Shown here piece by piece: positions 7,286-15,588 of a stretch of DNA of 40,279 nucleotides. Source of the DNA: an uncultured Prevotella sp. (GTDB lineage: Bacteria; Bacteroidota; Bacteroidia; Bacteroidales; Bacteroidaceae); assembly GCA_947169685.1 (NCBI GenBank), contig CAMVQS010000016.1, positions 1-40,279 on the forward strand, written 5' to 3'. The notes under the pieces are model-generated. The model was not told the DNA's origin. It ran no database searches and saw only the letters and a program-made list of their open reading frames with translations. How positions within the stretch are numbered: the stretch's first letter is position 1; each line of letters opens with the position of its first letter. The translations under genes and the position numbers were made by a program.

Positions 7286-8281
7286 TTAGTTGTACTTGAT
7301 AACCTGACCAGGGGTCAGACGGAAGCTCTTGCCGATACGGTTCAGCTTGCAAAGCTTGTCAACTGTCGTACCACGCTTGCGGGCAATAGAGTAGAGCGTC
7401 TCCCCCTTGGTAACCTTGTGGAAACGAATGTTGCTGACGTTGGTAACATTATTGGTCGTGTTGGTTGTGTTGGTTACGTTGGTGTTCTGACGAGTAGCAG
7501 GTGTAGCGGCTGCGATAGCATTACTGATAGGCTCAGCATCTGTAACAGAAGAGTTGCTGGCACCACGCAGACGGGTAGCCTGTGCTGACTCGCCGTCGTA
7601 GGTAGCCTTACGGAAAACATAATAGTCGGCAACCACGTCCTGATTCTTGAAGTCGAACATGAGCGCAGGGTTCAAAGCGATGCCACAGAGACGAGTCTCA
7701 AAGTGCAGGTGTGAACCTGTGCTACGACCAGTGTTACCACCCAGACCGATGACTTCACCAGCTCTTACAACCTGATTCTCCTTCACCAACTGTGCAGACA
7801 TGTGACCATAGACAGTCTCCAGTCCGTTGTCGTGACGGATGACTACGTACTTACCATAGCCACGCGGCTCATAGCGTACGATACGTACCTTTCCAGCGAA
7901 TGCAGCACGGATGGTGTCGCCAATATAGACTTTGATGTCCAGACCCTTGTGCTGGCGTCCCCAACGTGAGCCGAAGTTAGAGGTTACAACACGGCTTGGT
8001 GTCGGCATGTGGAAACCACGCAGGTCAATACGGAATTCATCGGGGAGTAATCCGTTAGAACGGCTTACATATCTGTTGTCCCAGTCCTGATAGAGATCAG
8101 TGCCAGGGAGCTCGGTTGCTTCGGTGTGACGTAATTGATTGAATGCTATTGAATCGACAGCCTTCATCTTGCGGTCGATAGGTGCTTGGTTGGCCAGCAA
8201 GTCCTGTCCCATCATCGGAAGAGTACTCAGTGTTGCCAATGTCATGAATGCGATTGTCTTAAGCTTCTTTTTTAAAATCAT
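7286..8281 (-). CDS. M23 family peptidoglycan endopeptidase with C-terminal LysM domain
   Basis: A 331-residue exported protein predicted to cleave peptide cross-links of peptidoglycan. Order: signal peptide or membrane anchor (1-25), a spacer, the M23 LytM-type metallopeptidase domain (about 95-210) and a LysM domain (287-331, VTKGETLYSIARKRGTTVDKL). Zinc ligands of the active kind are visible: H111 and D115 in HKGLDIKV and the HLHF motif near 196, so it is likely active rather than a degenerate activator. Between the domains lies a low-complexity Asn/Thr linker (TNVTNTTNTTNNVTN). The N-terminus MILKKKLKTIAFMTLATLST fits a signal sequence. Probably monocistronic, with its own promoter upstream. 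Confidence 0.92.
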   Translation of the reverse strand: MILKKKLKTIAFMTLATLSTLPMMGQDLLANQAPIDRKMKAVDSIAFNQLRHTEATELPGTDLYQDWDNRYVSRSNGLLPDEFRIDLRGFHMPTPSRVVTSNFGSRWGRQHKGLDIKVYIGDTIRAAFAGKVRIVRYEPRGYGKYVVIRHDNGLETVYGHMSAQLVKENQVVRAGEVIGLGGNTGRSTGSHLHFETRLCGIALNPALMFDFKNQDVVADYYVFRKATYDGESAQATRLRGASNSSVTDAEPISNAIAAATPATRQNTNVTNTTNTTNNVTNVSNIRFHKVTKGETLYSIARKRGTTVDKLCKLNRIGKSFRLTPGQVIKYN

Positions 8282-8343
8282 AATTTAAAATTAAGTTCTG
8301 GTTTTTTGAGACAAACATAGGTGCCTCGTGAGAAAAGAACGGT

Positions 8344-8352
8344 GCAAAGGTA
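8344..8352 (-). promoter_or_regulatory. -7 box upstream of the M23 peptidase gene
   Basis: TACCTTTGC on the minus strand, 62 bp upstream of the start codon. A partial -33 element (CTTG, 8372-8375) lies 19 bp further upstream. It falls in the 133-bp gap after recG. Confidence 0.6.
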
Positions 8353-8414
8353 ATAATTATTTTGCAAAGAACAAGGGCATTAACACTATTTGTGTGTATT
8401 TTAACACTTTTCAA

Positions 8415-10517
8415 TCAGGAGATAACACCCCAGTTAATATTCGTTTTCTTGAGCTCACGCAACCGGTTCCAGAGCATCAGATACTTCGTGTCCTGACAGG
8501 TGGGATCATCCTCGATGATGCGTCGTGCCTCGTCGCGAGCCAGTTGTACTAGCTGTCCGTCGCGGGCTATGTCGGCTATCTTCAGGTCGAAGGCCATACC
8601 ACTCTGCTGGGTGCCTTCCAGGTCACCAGGGCCGCGTAGCTTGAGGTCGGCTTCGGCAATGCGAAAACCGTCGTTCGTCTCACACATGATGTCAATGCGC
8701 TTACGCGTCTCTGTGCTGAGCTGATAGCCTGTGACGAGGATGCAATACGACTGGTCGGCACCACGTCCCACACGTCCGCGCAACTGGTGCAGTTGGCTGA
8801 GGCCAAAGCGCTGGGCTTCAAGGATAACCATCACGGAGGCATTGGGTACGTTGACGCCAACCTCGATGACAGTCGTTGCGACAAGCATCTGTGTCTCGCC
8901 GCTGACAAAGCGTTGCATCTCCTCTTCCTTGTCCTTGGGCTTCATCTTGCCGTGTACCTTGCTCAGACGGTATTCCGGGAAGGTGGCCTTCAGTTGTTCG
9001 AAGCCGTCCTCAAGGTTCTTCAGGTCCATGTTTTCACTCTCCTCGATAAGCGGAAAGACGATATAAACTTGTCGTCCTTCGTTGATTTGTCGGCGGATGC
9101 CTTCATAGAGCGAACCAAGCCGGCGGTCATAGACGTGGAGGGTGCGTACTGGCTTGCGACCAGGCGGCAGCTCGTCGATGACACTCACGTCGAGGTCACC
9201 GTACAGGGTCATAGCCAGTGTGCGGGGAATGGGGGTTGCCGTCATTACCAGCACGTGGGGCGGGTTGGTGCTTTTGTTCCACAGCTTGGCACGCTGAGCC
9301 ACACCGAAGCGGTGTTGTTCATCGACTACCACCATACCCAAACGGGCAAACTGCACCGTGTCCTCAATGACGGCATGGGTACCCACGAGTATCTGTACCT
9401 CGCCTGTCAGCAGGCCGTCGAGCACCTCTTGGCGTTTCTTGCCTTTCACGATGCCAGTCAACAGTTCTACGCAGATAGGCATGTTACCCAAGAAGTCACG
9501 AATGGTCTGCAGGTGCTGCTCGGCCAGAATCTCTGTCGGTGCCATGATACAGGCCTGATAGCCGTTGTCGAGTGCGATGAGCATGGACATCAGAGCCACC
9601 AGCGTCTTGCCAGAGCCTACGTCGCCTTGTAGCAAACGGTTCATCTGTCGTCCGCTGCCCATGTCCTGTCGTATTTCGCGGATAACACGCTTCTGGGCGT
9701 TGGTCAGTTCAAAGGGCAGGTGGAAATGGTAGAAAGTGTTGAATAACTCACCTACGCGGCTAAACACATAGCCTCGGTACTTACGGCGCTGATCGCTTGC
9801 GTATCTTAGAATATTCAGTTGTACGTAAAACAATTCCTCGAACTTCAGGCGTACACGAGCACGTTCCAAATCCTTTGCGTTCTGTGGATAATGGATGGTA
9901 CGCAGGGCCTCGTCACGTCCCATCAGGTGCAGGCGCTCCGTAATGAAGGGTGGAAGCGTCTCTGCTACTGGTTCCTTGATGATGCTCACCATGGTCTTGG
10001 TCAGCTTCTCGATGGCGTGTGAGTTGAGACCAGCCTTCTTCATCTTCTCCGAGGTGTTGTAGTAAGGCTGCATACCCATGGTCGAGAGCTCCATACTCTC
10101 TGCCTCCTCTATGTCCGGATGTGCCACTTGAATACGCCCGTTGAATACGGCTGGCCGTCCGAAGACGATGTACTTCCTGCCAACCTTATAGTGTGTCGTG
10201 ATATTCTTGGTGTAATTGAACCAGACGAGGTCCATCACCTTGCCGCTACCGTCTGTGAAGTGAGCTACCACACGTTCCTTGCGAGCACTCATCTTGAACG
10301 TCTCAAAGCTGAGGATATGTCCGCAAACCTGCACAAAAGGCATGTCGCCCGTCAGTTCGCGGATGGAGTAGATACGGCTACGATCTACATACTTGTAGGG
10401 GTAGTACTGCAGCAAGTCACCAACGGTATTGATGCCCAGTTCCTGGCTGAGCATCTTCCTGCGATTGGGCCCGACGCCAGGCAGGTATTGTATGTCCTGT
10501 TGGAGTATGCTAGGCAT
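8415..10517 (-). CDS. recG: ATP-dependent DNA helicase RecG
   Basis: A 700-residue superfamily 2 helicase that remodels stalled replication forks and Holliday junctions. The N-terminal wedge/OB domain occupies about 1-200 (LPGVGPNRRKMLSQELGI at the start, then GHILSFE and VWFNYTKNITTHYKVG). The helicase core follows: GDVGSGKTLVAL Walker A near residue 300, MAPTEILAEQH, the DEQH box in VVVDEQHRFGVAQR near 400, TATPIPRTLAMTLYGDLDVS, VIEVGVNVPNA and the arginine-finger motif QLRGRVGRG near 600. The TRG motif region follows, ending at DTKYLMLWNRLRELK. Length matches the family (about 690-700). It begins 2 bp after the ispD stop and is the last gene of the pdxJ-DJ-1-ispD-recG operon. Confidence 0.97.
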   Translation of the reverse strand: MPSILQQDIQYLPGVGPNRRKMLSQELGINTVGDLLQYYPYKYVDRSRIYSIRELTGDMPFVQVCGHILSFETFKMSARKERVVAHFTDGSGKVMDLVWFNYTKNITTHYKVGRKYIVFGRPAVFNGRIQVAHPDIEEAESMELSTMGMQPYYNTSEKMKKAGLNSHAIEKLTKTMVSIIKEPVAETLPPFITERLHLMGRDEALRTIHYPQNAKDLERARVRLKFEELFYVQLNILRYASDQRRKYRGYVFSRVGELFNTFYHFHLPFELTNAQKRVIREIRQDMGSGRQMNRLLQGDVGSGKTLVALMSMLIALDNGYQACIMAPTEILAEQHLQTIRDFLGNMPICVELLTGIVKGKKRQEVLDGLLTGEVQILVGTHAVIEDTVQFARLGMVVVDEQHRFGVAQRAKLWNKSTNPPHVLVMTATPIPRTLAMTLYGDLDVSVIDELPPGRKPVRTLHVYDRRLGSLYEGIRRQINEGRQVYIVFPLIEESENMDLKNLEDGFEQLKATFPEYRLSKVHGKMKPKDKEEEMQRFVSGETQMLVATTVIEVGVNVPNASVMVILEAQRFGLSQLHQLRGRVGRGADQSYCILVTGYQLSTETRKRIDIMCETNDGFRIAEADLKLRGPGDLEGTQQSGMAFDLKIADIARDGQLVQLARDEARRIIEDDPTCQDTKYLMLWNRLRELKKTNINWGVIS

Positions 10518-10519
10518 AG

Positions 10520-11203
10520 CTATTTGAGCAAGGCTTCTGCTATCTTCAAATCGAATGGTGTGGTAATCTTGATGTTCTCACGGTTGCCCTCGACGAGGGT
10601 GATATCGAAACCAAAAACTTCGACCACACTGGCATCGTCGGTGAAGCCGTCGTTATAGGGCTGGCGGTTAGCGGATTTTAATAGTTGAATGTCAAAGCAT
10701 TGGGGCGTCTGTACCAGACGGTAGTCACCTCGCGCCTTTGTGCCTTCAGTAATGTGGCGCAAAGTTTCAACCACAGGAACGACGGGGATGACGGCTTTTT
10801 TCTCGCGGGCAGTCTCGTAGCAGTGACGAATGACCTCAAGACTGGGAAATGGCCGCACACCGTCGTGCACACCTACCACGCCCTCAGCGTCATCGGGTAT
10901 CAGTGCCAAGCCATGTTGCACACTGTGGAAGCGCGTCTCGCCACCATCGACTAAGAGGTAAGACCCACCCCTGTCCCCTCCCTGTTGAGGGAGGGGGAAA
11001 GAGTATTGCTGGCACAATTCTTTCCAGTATTCCTGTTGTGCTTTGGGCAATACAAGGATAATCTGCAAGTCCTTGGAGTATTCGCGGAAACGTTCGATGG
11101 TGCGCATGAGCACCGGTTTCCCGCCGATGGGCAGGAACTGCTTGGGAATGTCCGTTCCCATGCGTAGTCCCTTTCCGCCTGCTACGATGATTACATAATC
11201 CAT
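10520..11203 (-). CDS. ispD: 2-C-methyl-D-erythritol 4-phosphate cytidylyltransferase
   Basis: A 227-residue enzyme of the MEP isoprenoid pathway, transferring CMP from CTP to methylerythritol phosphate. The CTP-binding N-terminus [20 protein letters not shown] (residues 4-23) and KPVL follow the family, as do [13 protein letters not shown] near 98, LVQTPQCFD near 175 and FTDDASVVE near 200. The stretch [20 protein letters not shown] carries about a dozen residues before VDGGETR that are absent in E. coli IspD and are encoded by a palindromic, G/C-rich repeat (10960-10997). The position is a surface region before the conserved VDGG motif, so activity may be retained. It overlaps the DJ-1 gene by one base and lies 2 bp before recG, so it is cotranscribed. 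Confidence 0.94.
   Translation of the reverse strand: MDYVIIVAGGKGLRMGTDIPKQFLPIGGKPVLMRTIERFREYSKDLQIILVLPKAQQEYWKELCQQYSFPLPQQGGDRGGSYLLVDGGETRFHSVQHGLALIPDDAEGVVGVHDGVRPFPSLEVIRHCYETAREKKAVIPVVPVVETLRHITEGTKARGDYRLVQTPQCFDIQLLKSANRQPYNDGFTDDASVVEVFGFDITLVEGNRENIKITTPFDLKIAEALLK
10960..10997. repeat. Palindromic G/C-rich element inside ispD
   Basis: CCCCTCCCT (10975-10983) and AGGGAGGGG (10988-10996) form a perfect 9-bp stem with a GTTG loop, preceded by a pyrimidine-rich flank. It interrupts ispD in frame and adds Pro/Gln/Gly residues. Confidence 0.8.
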
Positions 11204-11769
11204 CAGCCTTTCATCAGATGTTTGAAACGCATACCCTCGGCTATCTGGTCGGCGGTAGCATGGTTAACCAGCTGTGCCAACAGCTCATAGGCGTAGGGGA
11301 AGGCAGCAGCAGGTCCTTCTGCTGTAGTGATATTGCCATCAACCGTTACCAGCTCGCCCGTATAGGTGGCATCTGTCAGCATCTGCTCAAAGCCTGGATA
11401 GCAGGTGGCACGTTTGCCGTTCAGGAGGCCCAACTGAGCAAGTACCACAGCAGGAGCCGCACAGATGGCAGAAATCTTCTTACCTTTCTCGTTCTGCTTC
11501 AGTAGTGCCTGACACAGTTTTTCGTTTGCATACAGGTTGCTGGCACCAGGCATTCCACCAGGCAGCATCAGCAGGTCGGCCTTGTCGGTCTCGGCCTCCA
11601 TCAGCATGAGGTCAGCCTCAATATTCACACCGTGAGCCGATGTAACGACATAACCGTCGCCAATGCTCACTATCTTCACATCCACGCCGCCGCGACGCAG
11701 CACGTCTAGCGGAATGAGGGCCTCGACATCCTCGAAACCTTCTGCCAAAAACATATAAACCTTTGCCAT
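11203..11769 (-). CDS. DJ-1/PfpI family protein (YajL/ThiJ-like)
   Basis: A 188-residue DJ-1 superfamily protein. The nucleophile-elbow cysteine C103 in [16 protein letters not shown], the conserved acidic residue in [12 protein letters not shown] near residue 13, and [12 protein letters not shown] near 70 mark the YajL/DJ-1 branch, for which chaperone, deglycase and redox-protective roles have been reported or disputed. The open frame extends to an ATG at 11847, but that lies inside pdxJ and its 26 extra residues resemble no DJ-1 protein; the ATG at 11769 (MAKVYMFL) lies 4 bp after the pdxJ stop and gives the correct N-terminus. It overlaps ispD by one base. Its neighbours (PLP and isoprenoid synthesis) do not point to a substrate. 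Confidence 0.92.
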   Translation of the reverse strand: MAKVYMFLAEGFEDVEALIPLDVLRRGGVDVKIVSIGDGYVVTSAHGVNIEADLMLMEAETDKADLLMLPGGMPGASNLYANEKLCQALLKQNEKGKKISAICAAPAVVLAQLGLLNGKRATCYPGFEQMLTDATYTGELVTVDGNITTAEGPAAAFPYAYELLAQLVNHATADQIAEGMRFKHLMKG

Positions 11770-11773
11770 CGTA

Positions 11774-12487
11774 TTATTGTAATGCTTGTAAGTATTGCTT
11801 GATTGTTTCACGCAGTCCCATATAGAGGGCATCGCAGATAATGGCATGTCCGATGCTTACCTCGTCGAGCCAGGGTATCTGCTGATGGAAGTAGTGCAGG
11901 TTCACCAACGACAGGTCGTGACCGGCATTTAGACCTAGTCCCTGTCGGCGAGCTTCCTCAGCCGCCTCGATGAATGGGGCAATGGCTGCCTCACGGTCTG
12001 CCAGATAACCCGATGCGTAGGGCTCTGTGTAGAGTTCCACACGGTCGGCGCCGCACAGCTTGGCACCCTCCACCATCCGTTGGTCGGGGTCCACAAAGAT
12101 GCTCGTGCGGATGCCTGCCTCGCGGAAACGCCCACAGATATCCGTCAGGAACTGCTTATTCTCCAGCGTGTCCCAACCGTGGTTGCTCGTCAGCTGGTCA
12201 TGTCCGTCGGGCACCAGCGTCACCTGCTTGGGTCTTACCTCCAACACCAGTTCCGTGAACGAGTCGATGGGGTTACCCTCAATATTGAACTCTGTGGTAA
12301 TGAGCGGCTTCAGCAGACGAACATCCGCATATCTGATGTGCCGCTCGTCAGGACGTGGATGAACCGTGATGCCCTGTGCACCAAACATTTCGCAGTCCTG
12401 TGCCACGCGCTCCACGTCGGGGTTATTTCCTCCGCGGGCATTGCGCAATGTGGCCACCTTGTTGATATTTACACTTAATTTTGTCAT
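11774..12487 (-). CDS. pdxJ: Pyridoxine 5'-phosphate synthase
   Basis: A 237-residue TIM-barrel enzyme that condenses 1-deoxyxylulose 5-phosphate with 3-amino-2-oxopropyl phosphate to pyridoxine 5'-phosphate in the DXP-dependent vitamin B6 pathway. The family N-terminus [17 protein letters not shown] (residues 4-20), [14 protein letters not shown] near 37-50 with catalytic His, FNIEGNP near 67, [18 protein letters not shown] near 90-107, LNAGHDLSL near 193 and EVSIGHAI near 214 are all present. It shares the substrate deoxyxylulose phosphate with the MEP pathway, in which the downstream ispD also acts, so the operon groups two users of that branch point. It is the first gene of the pdxJ-DJ-1-ispD-recG operon and is divergent from nadK. 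Confidence 0.96.
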   Translation of the reverse strand: MTKLSVNINKVATLRNARGGNNPDVERVAQDCEMFGAQGITVHPRPDERHIRYADVRLLKPLITTEFNIEGNPIDSFTELVLEVRPKQVTLVPDGHDQLTSNHGWDTLENKQFLTDICGRFREAGIRTSIFVDPDQRMVEGAKLCGADRVELYTEPYASGYLADREAAIAPFIEAAEEARRQGLGLNAGHDLSLVNLHYFHQQIPWLDEVSIGHAIICDALYMGLRETIKQYLQALQ

Positions 12488-12492
12488 TTTTA

Positions 12493-12525
12493 TTTGCTTA
12501 TTTGCTTGCTAATTCGTATATTTGC
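12493..12525 (+). promoter_or_regulatory. Promoter of nadK
   Basis: TATATTTGC (12517-12525) matches the -7 box and TTTG (12493-12496) lies exactly 20 bp upstream. Transcription would start near 12532, inside the extended open frame that begins at 12494, which supports the start codon at 12581. Confidence 0.75.
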
Positions 12526-12528
12526 CGT

Positions 12529-12536
12529 CAAAATTA
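12529..12536 (-). promoter_or_regulatory. Possible -7 box of the pdxJ operon
   Basis: TAATTTTG on the minus strand, 41 bp upstream of the pdxJ ATG. There is no good TTTG at -33, so this is a weaker prediction; it nearly abuts the nadK -7 box on the other strand. Confidence 0.4.
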
Positions 12537-12580
12537 CAAAATGTTTGGCAAATAACGGCATTTTCGCCCCTAAAATTTTT

Positions 12581-13468
12581 ATGCATCGACGTAAATTAAT
12601 TATCGCTTTGTTCGGCAATTGCTACCAAGCCAAGAAGTCGGCCAGCATCCAAGAAGTGCTCTCGTGCCTGAAAAAGTACGAGGCAGAGGTTCATGTGAAT
12701 CGTGAGTATTTCGAGTTCCTGCAGCATACGGCAGGTGTCCAGCCGTCGTTTGCCCATGTGTTCGACAGCTACGAGGAACCCTACGACTACGCCATCTCCA
12801 TGGGTGGTGACGGTACGTTGCTGCGCACAGCCAGCATGGTGGGAGCAGCCTCGACACCTATCATCGGTGTCAACATGGGACGTTTGGGCTTCCTGGCCGA
12901 TATCCGCCCCGATGAGTTCGAACAGTGTATCAAGGATATCTTCAATGGTCATGTGACACTCGATGAGCGTTCGCTTTTGCAGGTCGATGCCGAGGGACAG
13001 CCTCTTGAGGGATACAACTGTGCCTTGAACGACGTGGCCATCCTGAAACGCGACAATGCTTCGATGATTTCCATCCGTGCTACCATTGACGGTGAGTACC
13101 TCACTACCTATCAAGCTGACGGACTGGTGATAAGCACACCGACAGGTTCTACAGCCTATTCGTTGTCAAACGGCGGACCTATCATCATTCCACAGACACG
13201 CGTATTCTCGATGACAGCCGTTGCTCCTCATTCACTGAATACCCGTCCGCTAGTCATTCCCGAAACGGCAACGCTGCAAATTGAGGTTGAGAGTCGTACC
13301 CACAACTTTCTCGTAGCCATCGACGGACGAAGCGAAAGTCTGCAGGACGATACGCGCCTGACGCTTCACCTGGCGCCCTATAAGGCACGAATCGTGAAAC
13401 GCCCGCGTCAGAACCACTTCCAGACGCTTCGTGAAAAGATGATGTGGGGCGCCGACATGCGCGTATAA
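12581..13468 (+). CDS. nadK: NAD kinase
   Basis: A 295-residue enzyme that phosphorylates NAD to NADP with ATP. The nucleotide-binding GGDGT motif is at residues 75-79 (YAISMGGDGTLLRTA), GVNMGRLGFLADI follows near 95-108, LNDVAI near 157, and the second conserved block GLVISTPTGSTAYSLSNGGP near 183-202. IDGRSE near the C-terminus is also typical. The frame opens at 12494, but the predicted promoter overlaps that extension, and NadK proteins of this group start directly with a short strand before the FGN motif, so ATG 12581 (MHRRKLIIALFGN) is preferred. Its product and the NAD(P)H repair enzyme at 3108 belong to the same cofactor economy, though the genes are 8 kb apart. The gene is convergent with the sensor kinase gene, 11 bp away. 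Confidence 0.95.
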   Translation: MHRRKLIIALFGNCYQAKKSASIQEVLSCLKKYEAEVHVNREYFEFLQHTAGVQPSFAHVFDSYEEPYDYAISMGGDGTLLRTASMVGAASTPIIGVNMGRLGFLADIRPDEFEQCIKDIFNGHVTLDERSLLQVDAEGQPLEGYNCALNDVAILKRDNASMISIRATIDGEYLTTYQADGLVISTPTGSTAYSLSNGGPIIIPQTRVFSMTAVAPHSLNTRPLVIPETATLQIEVESRTHNFLVAIDGRSESLQDDTRLTLHLAPYKARIVKRPRQNHFQTLREKMMWGADMRV

Positions 13469-13479
13469 AACCTCAGCGA

Positions 13480-15273
13480 TTATTCTTTGGGTAATTTCAG
13501 AATGAAGCGGCTGCCACCCGTGTAGCTGGAGTCGAGGGCAAGGTTGCCGCCTAACTGACGGGCAATGCGACGTGCTAGGGGAAGCCCCAGGCCAACACCC
13601 TCCTTATAGGCATCCACCTTGTAGAAGTGCTCAAAGATTTTCTCTTCATCTCCCTCTTTAATGCCACAGCCGGTATCTTCAATGCTGAAGCAGACCATCT
13701 GCTCCAGTTCGTCCTGATAGCAGCGTAGGGTGACGGTGCCTTCTTTCGTAAACTTCAGTGCGTTGTCTGTCAGCTGTTTCAGAATCTTGACCAGCTCCTG
13801 ACGATTGGTCAGAATCTTGTAGCTATCCTTTAGGTTGGTATCGAAGTGAATCTGAATATTCTCCAGCTTGTTAATGTAGCCCTCGATGACACTTCTTACC
13901 ACTTCATTACAACTGATGGTGTCGCCTTTGTCAATGAAGTTAATACTCTCTTTGCCCGATATATCCAGAATCTCGTCAACAATTCGGACAATGTTCTGAG
14001 TGCTGTGGGTGATGCGGCTGGCCATGTTGGCACGCTCCGTCTCGGTCATCAGCGTTTTCGGGTCGCTAATAATCTGTGCGTAGCCACTAATGACATTCAG
14101 CGGTGTGCGAATCTCGTGGCTCATGTTCTGCAGGAAACTAATCTTCATGCGCTCAGCCTCCTGTGCCTTGTCGCGGGCAATGAGCAGCTCATGGTTCTGC
14201 TGCTTCAACTGTTTCATATATTTACGCTTGCGAAGCCGACAGGCGGTGAATCCCATGAGTGCCACCAACACGGCAACGCCAAGAATACCCCATGACAAGT
14301 ATTCATTACGCTTGGAACACTCTTCCTTCACCAGTTCGGCATGTTCCAGGTCGTTGGCGGAGCCTATCATTTCCTCACTCATGATGACATTGTTCACGGA
14401 GTCCTTGACAGTCATGTACTTTTTCTGCATCTCATAGGCCTTCATGATGTCGCCCGACAACTCGTAGATTTCCATCTGGAACTTGTATATGTCAGTAGTG
14501 TTTGTCAGTTTATTGGTAAACTGCAGAGCCTCGTCATATTTTCCGTCTGCAACGTATTTGCATATCTGCACGTAGTTGTAATAGGTCATGCTGAAGTCAC
14601 TGCCCAGCCGTTCCTTCAGCTGCATGTATTCGGTGTAGGTCTTTCTCACCGTCACCCAGTCGCGCATGGTGTAGGCAATGATTGTCTTGAAGCCGATAGC
14701 ATCACTGTACTCGTATTGCGCACCCAGTGCCTTGATTATCTCAATGGCACAGTTCAGGTGCTTCATGGCCTCCTGCGGCTCCGTGTCCATCTCGATGTTG
14801 GCCAAGTCCATATATAGCCCCACCAGATTGCCAGGCTGGGAGTGATCCACCTCGTTGAGCGCCTTCTCGAAATACTGGCGGGCAAGGGGTATGTTTCCGC
14901 GTAGCGAGAATATGAGTCCTCGCAATTGGGTAGCCTTATAGTATTGCTTTTCGGCCTTGCGCTGCTGCATGTCCCTTTGTATGTCCATTGTCTTGCGCAT
15001 GGCACGGTAGAAGTGATTATGATTGACGTCGTACAATATCTCGTTTTCCCAGCCTTGATAGTAGCTATTTAGGTCCTCACGATTCAGGTAGTATTCCCTA
15101 TACTGGGCACTGGCCTGATAGAACGATGTTTCGTTGTCGGAATTGAAGTATTTCTTCACTTCGTTCAACAGATGTGTACTCAAAGTATCTTCTTTGGTAG
15201 TCTGTGCCGTCACGACTGACGGAGTGCAGACAAGCATAAGTAGCAGTACGAAAAGAATTCGTAGGTTGATCAT
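13480..15273 (-). CDS. Orphan sensor histidine kinase with periplasmic TPR-like sensor
   Basis: A 597-residue membrane histidine kinase. Residues 1-23 are a signal peptide (ending VVTAQ). Residues about 30-320 are helical and rich in Tyr and Leu with TPR-like pairs (RGNIPLARQYFEKALNEVD near 125-143), a probable periplasmic sensor. One transmembrane helix spans 326-345, followed by a coiled-coil linker. The HisKA domain has H386 in MSHEIRTPLNVISGYAQII; the ATPase domain has the N box residue N504, G1 DTGCGI 533-538, the F box FEHFYK and G2 GVGLGLPL 559-566. All catalytic elements look intact. There is no receiver domain and no response regulator gene nearby, so the partner is encoded elsewhere. 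It is divergent from the efflux operon across 315 bp, so a role in sensing the same envelope stress is possible but unproven. Confidence 0.92.
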   Translation of the reverse strand: MINLRILFVLLLMLVCTPSVVTAQTTKEDTLSTHLLNEVKKYFNSDNETSFYQASAQYREYYLNREDLNSYYQGWENEILYDVNHNHFYRAMRKTMDIQRDMQQRKAEKQYYKATQLRGLIFSLRGNIPLARQYFEKALNEVDHSQPGNLVGLYMDLANIEMDTEPQEAMKHLNCAIEIIKALGAQYEYSDAIGFKTIIAYTMRDWVTVRKTYTEYMQLKERLGSDFSMTYYNYVQICKYVADGKYDEALQFTNKLTNTTDIYKFQMEIYELSGDIMKAYEMQKKYMTVKDSVNNVIMSEEMIGSANDLEHAELVKEECSKRNEYLSWGILGVAVLVALMGFTACRLRKRKYMKQLKQQNHELLIARDKAQEAERMKISFLQNMSHEIRTPLNVISGYAQIISDPKTLMTETERANMASRITHSTQNIVRIVDEILDISGKESINFIDKGDTISCNEVVRSVIEGYINKLENIQIHFDTNLKDSYKILTNRQELVKILKQLTDNALKFTKEGTVTLRCYQDELEQMVCFSIEDTGCGIKEGDEEKIFEHFYKVDAYKEGVGLGLPLARRIARQLGGNLALDSSYTGGSRFILKLPKE

Positions 15274-15315
15274 TAATTTTTAGGTATTTAATTACTAATT
15301 AAATGGTATCTGAAT

Positions 15316-15347
15316 GCAAAGGTATATATTTTACACTAATTATGCAA
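15316..15347 (-). promoter_or_regulatory. Promoter of the sensor histidine kinase gene
   Basis: On the minus strand, TACCTTTGC (15316-15324) with TTG (15345-15347) 20 bp upstream. The ATG follows 43 bp later. Confidence 0.65.
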
Positions 15348-15472
15348 CTTTTATGACCATTTTTTTGCAAAAACCCTTATTTCTGCTGTCTCACGCGCGT
15401 AATTAAATAAGGTAATGCGGAATGCTTCAATTGTTAAAAGAGTATAAACGACAGAAGAAAATGACAGAAAAA

Positions 15473-15505
15473 TTTGGAGGATAAACTTAGAAATGTTACT
15501 TTTGC
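15473..15505 (+). promoter_or_regulatory. Promoter of the eight-gene ABC/efflux operon
   Basis: TACTTTTGC (15497-15505) and TTTG (15473-15476) are spaced by exactly 20 bp, among the best matches in the window. The predicted start site near 15512 falls inside the inverted repeat that follows. Confidence 0.8.
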
Positions 15506-15529
15506 AGTGTACTGTTAAAGTAGTACACT
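15506..15529. promoter_or_regulatory. Inverted repeat, probable operator for the GntR/YtrA regulator
   Basis: AGTGTACT (15506-15513) and AGTACACT (15522-15529) are perfect reverse complements separated by 8 bp. Expressed as AGTGTA and TACACT the half-sites are 12 bp apart, close to the operator type described for B. subtilis YtrA. It covers the predicted transcription start, as expected for repression. The third gene of the operon encodes a YtrA-type regulator. Confidence 0.7.
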
Positions 15530-15588
15530 ATAACAATGGTAACGGGAGCCTAGTAAAATAGAAGTTAAACAATAAATATAAATAAGTT

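Larger units (their letters stand above)
15274..15588. other. Divergent control region between sensor kinase and efflux operon
   Basis: This 315-bp spacer holds the kinase promoter on the minus strand (15316-15347), the operon promoter on the plus strand (15473-15505) and an inverted repeat at the operon start site (15506-15529). The centre, 15350-15470, is AT-rich with no ORF or clear structure. Confidence 0.7.

Noticed and set aside
8787..9632. 281-codon plus-strand frame within recG
   Set aside because: It is antisense to conserved RecG helicase motifs and its translation resembles no protein.
11770..11847. N-terminal extension of the DJ-1 protein
   Set aside because: It overlaps the end of pdxJ in another frame and does not resemble DJ-1 proteins.
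12494..12580. N-terminal extension of NAD kinase
   Set aside because: The predicted promoter and transcription start lie inside it, and family members begin close to the FGN motif.
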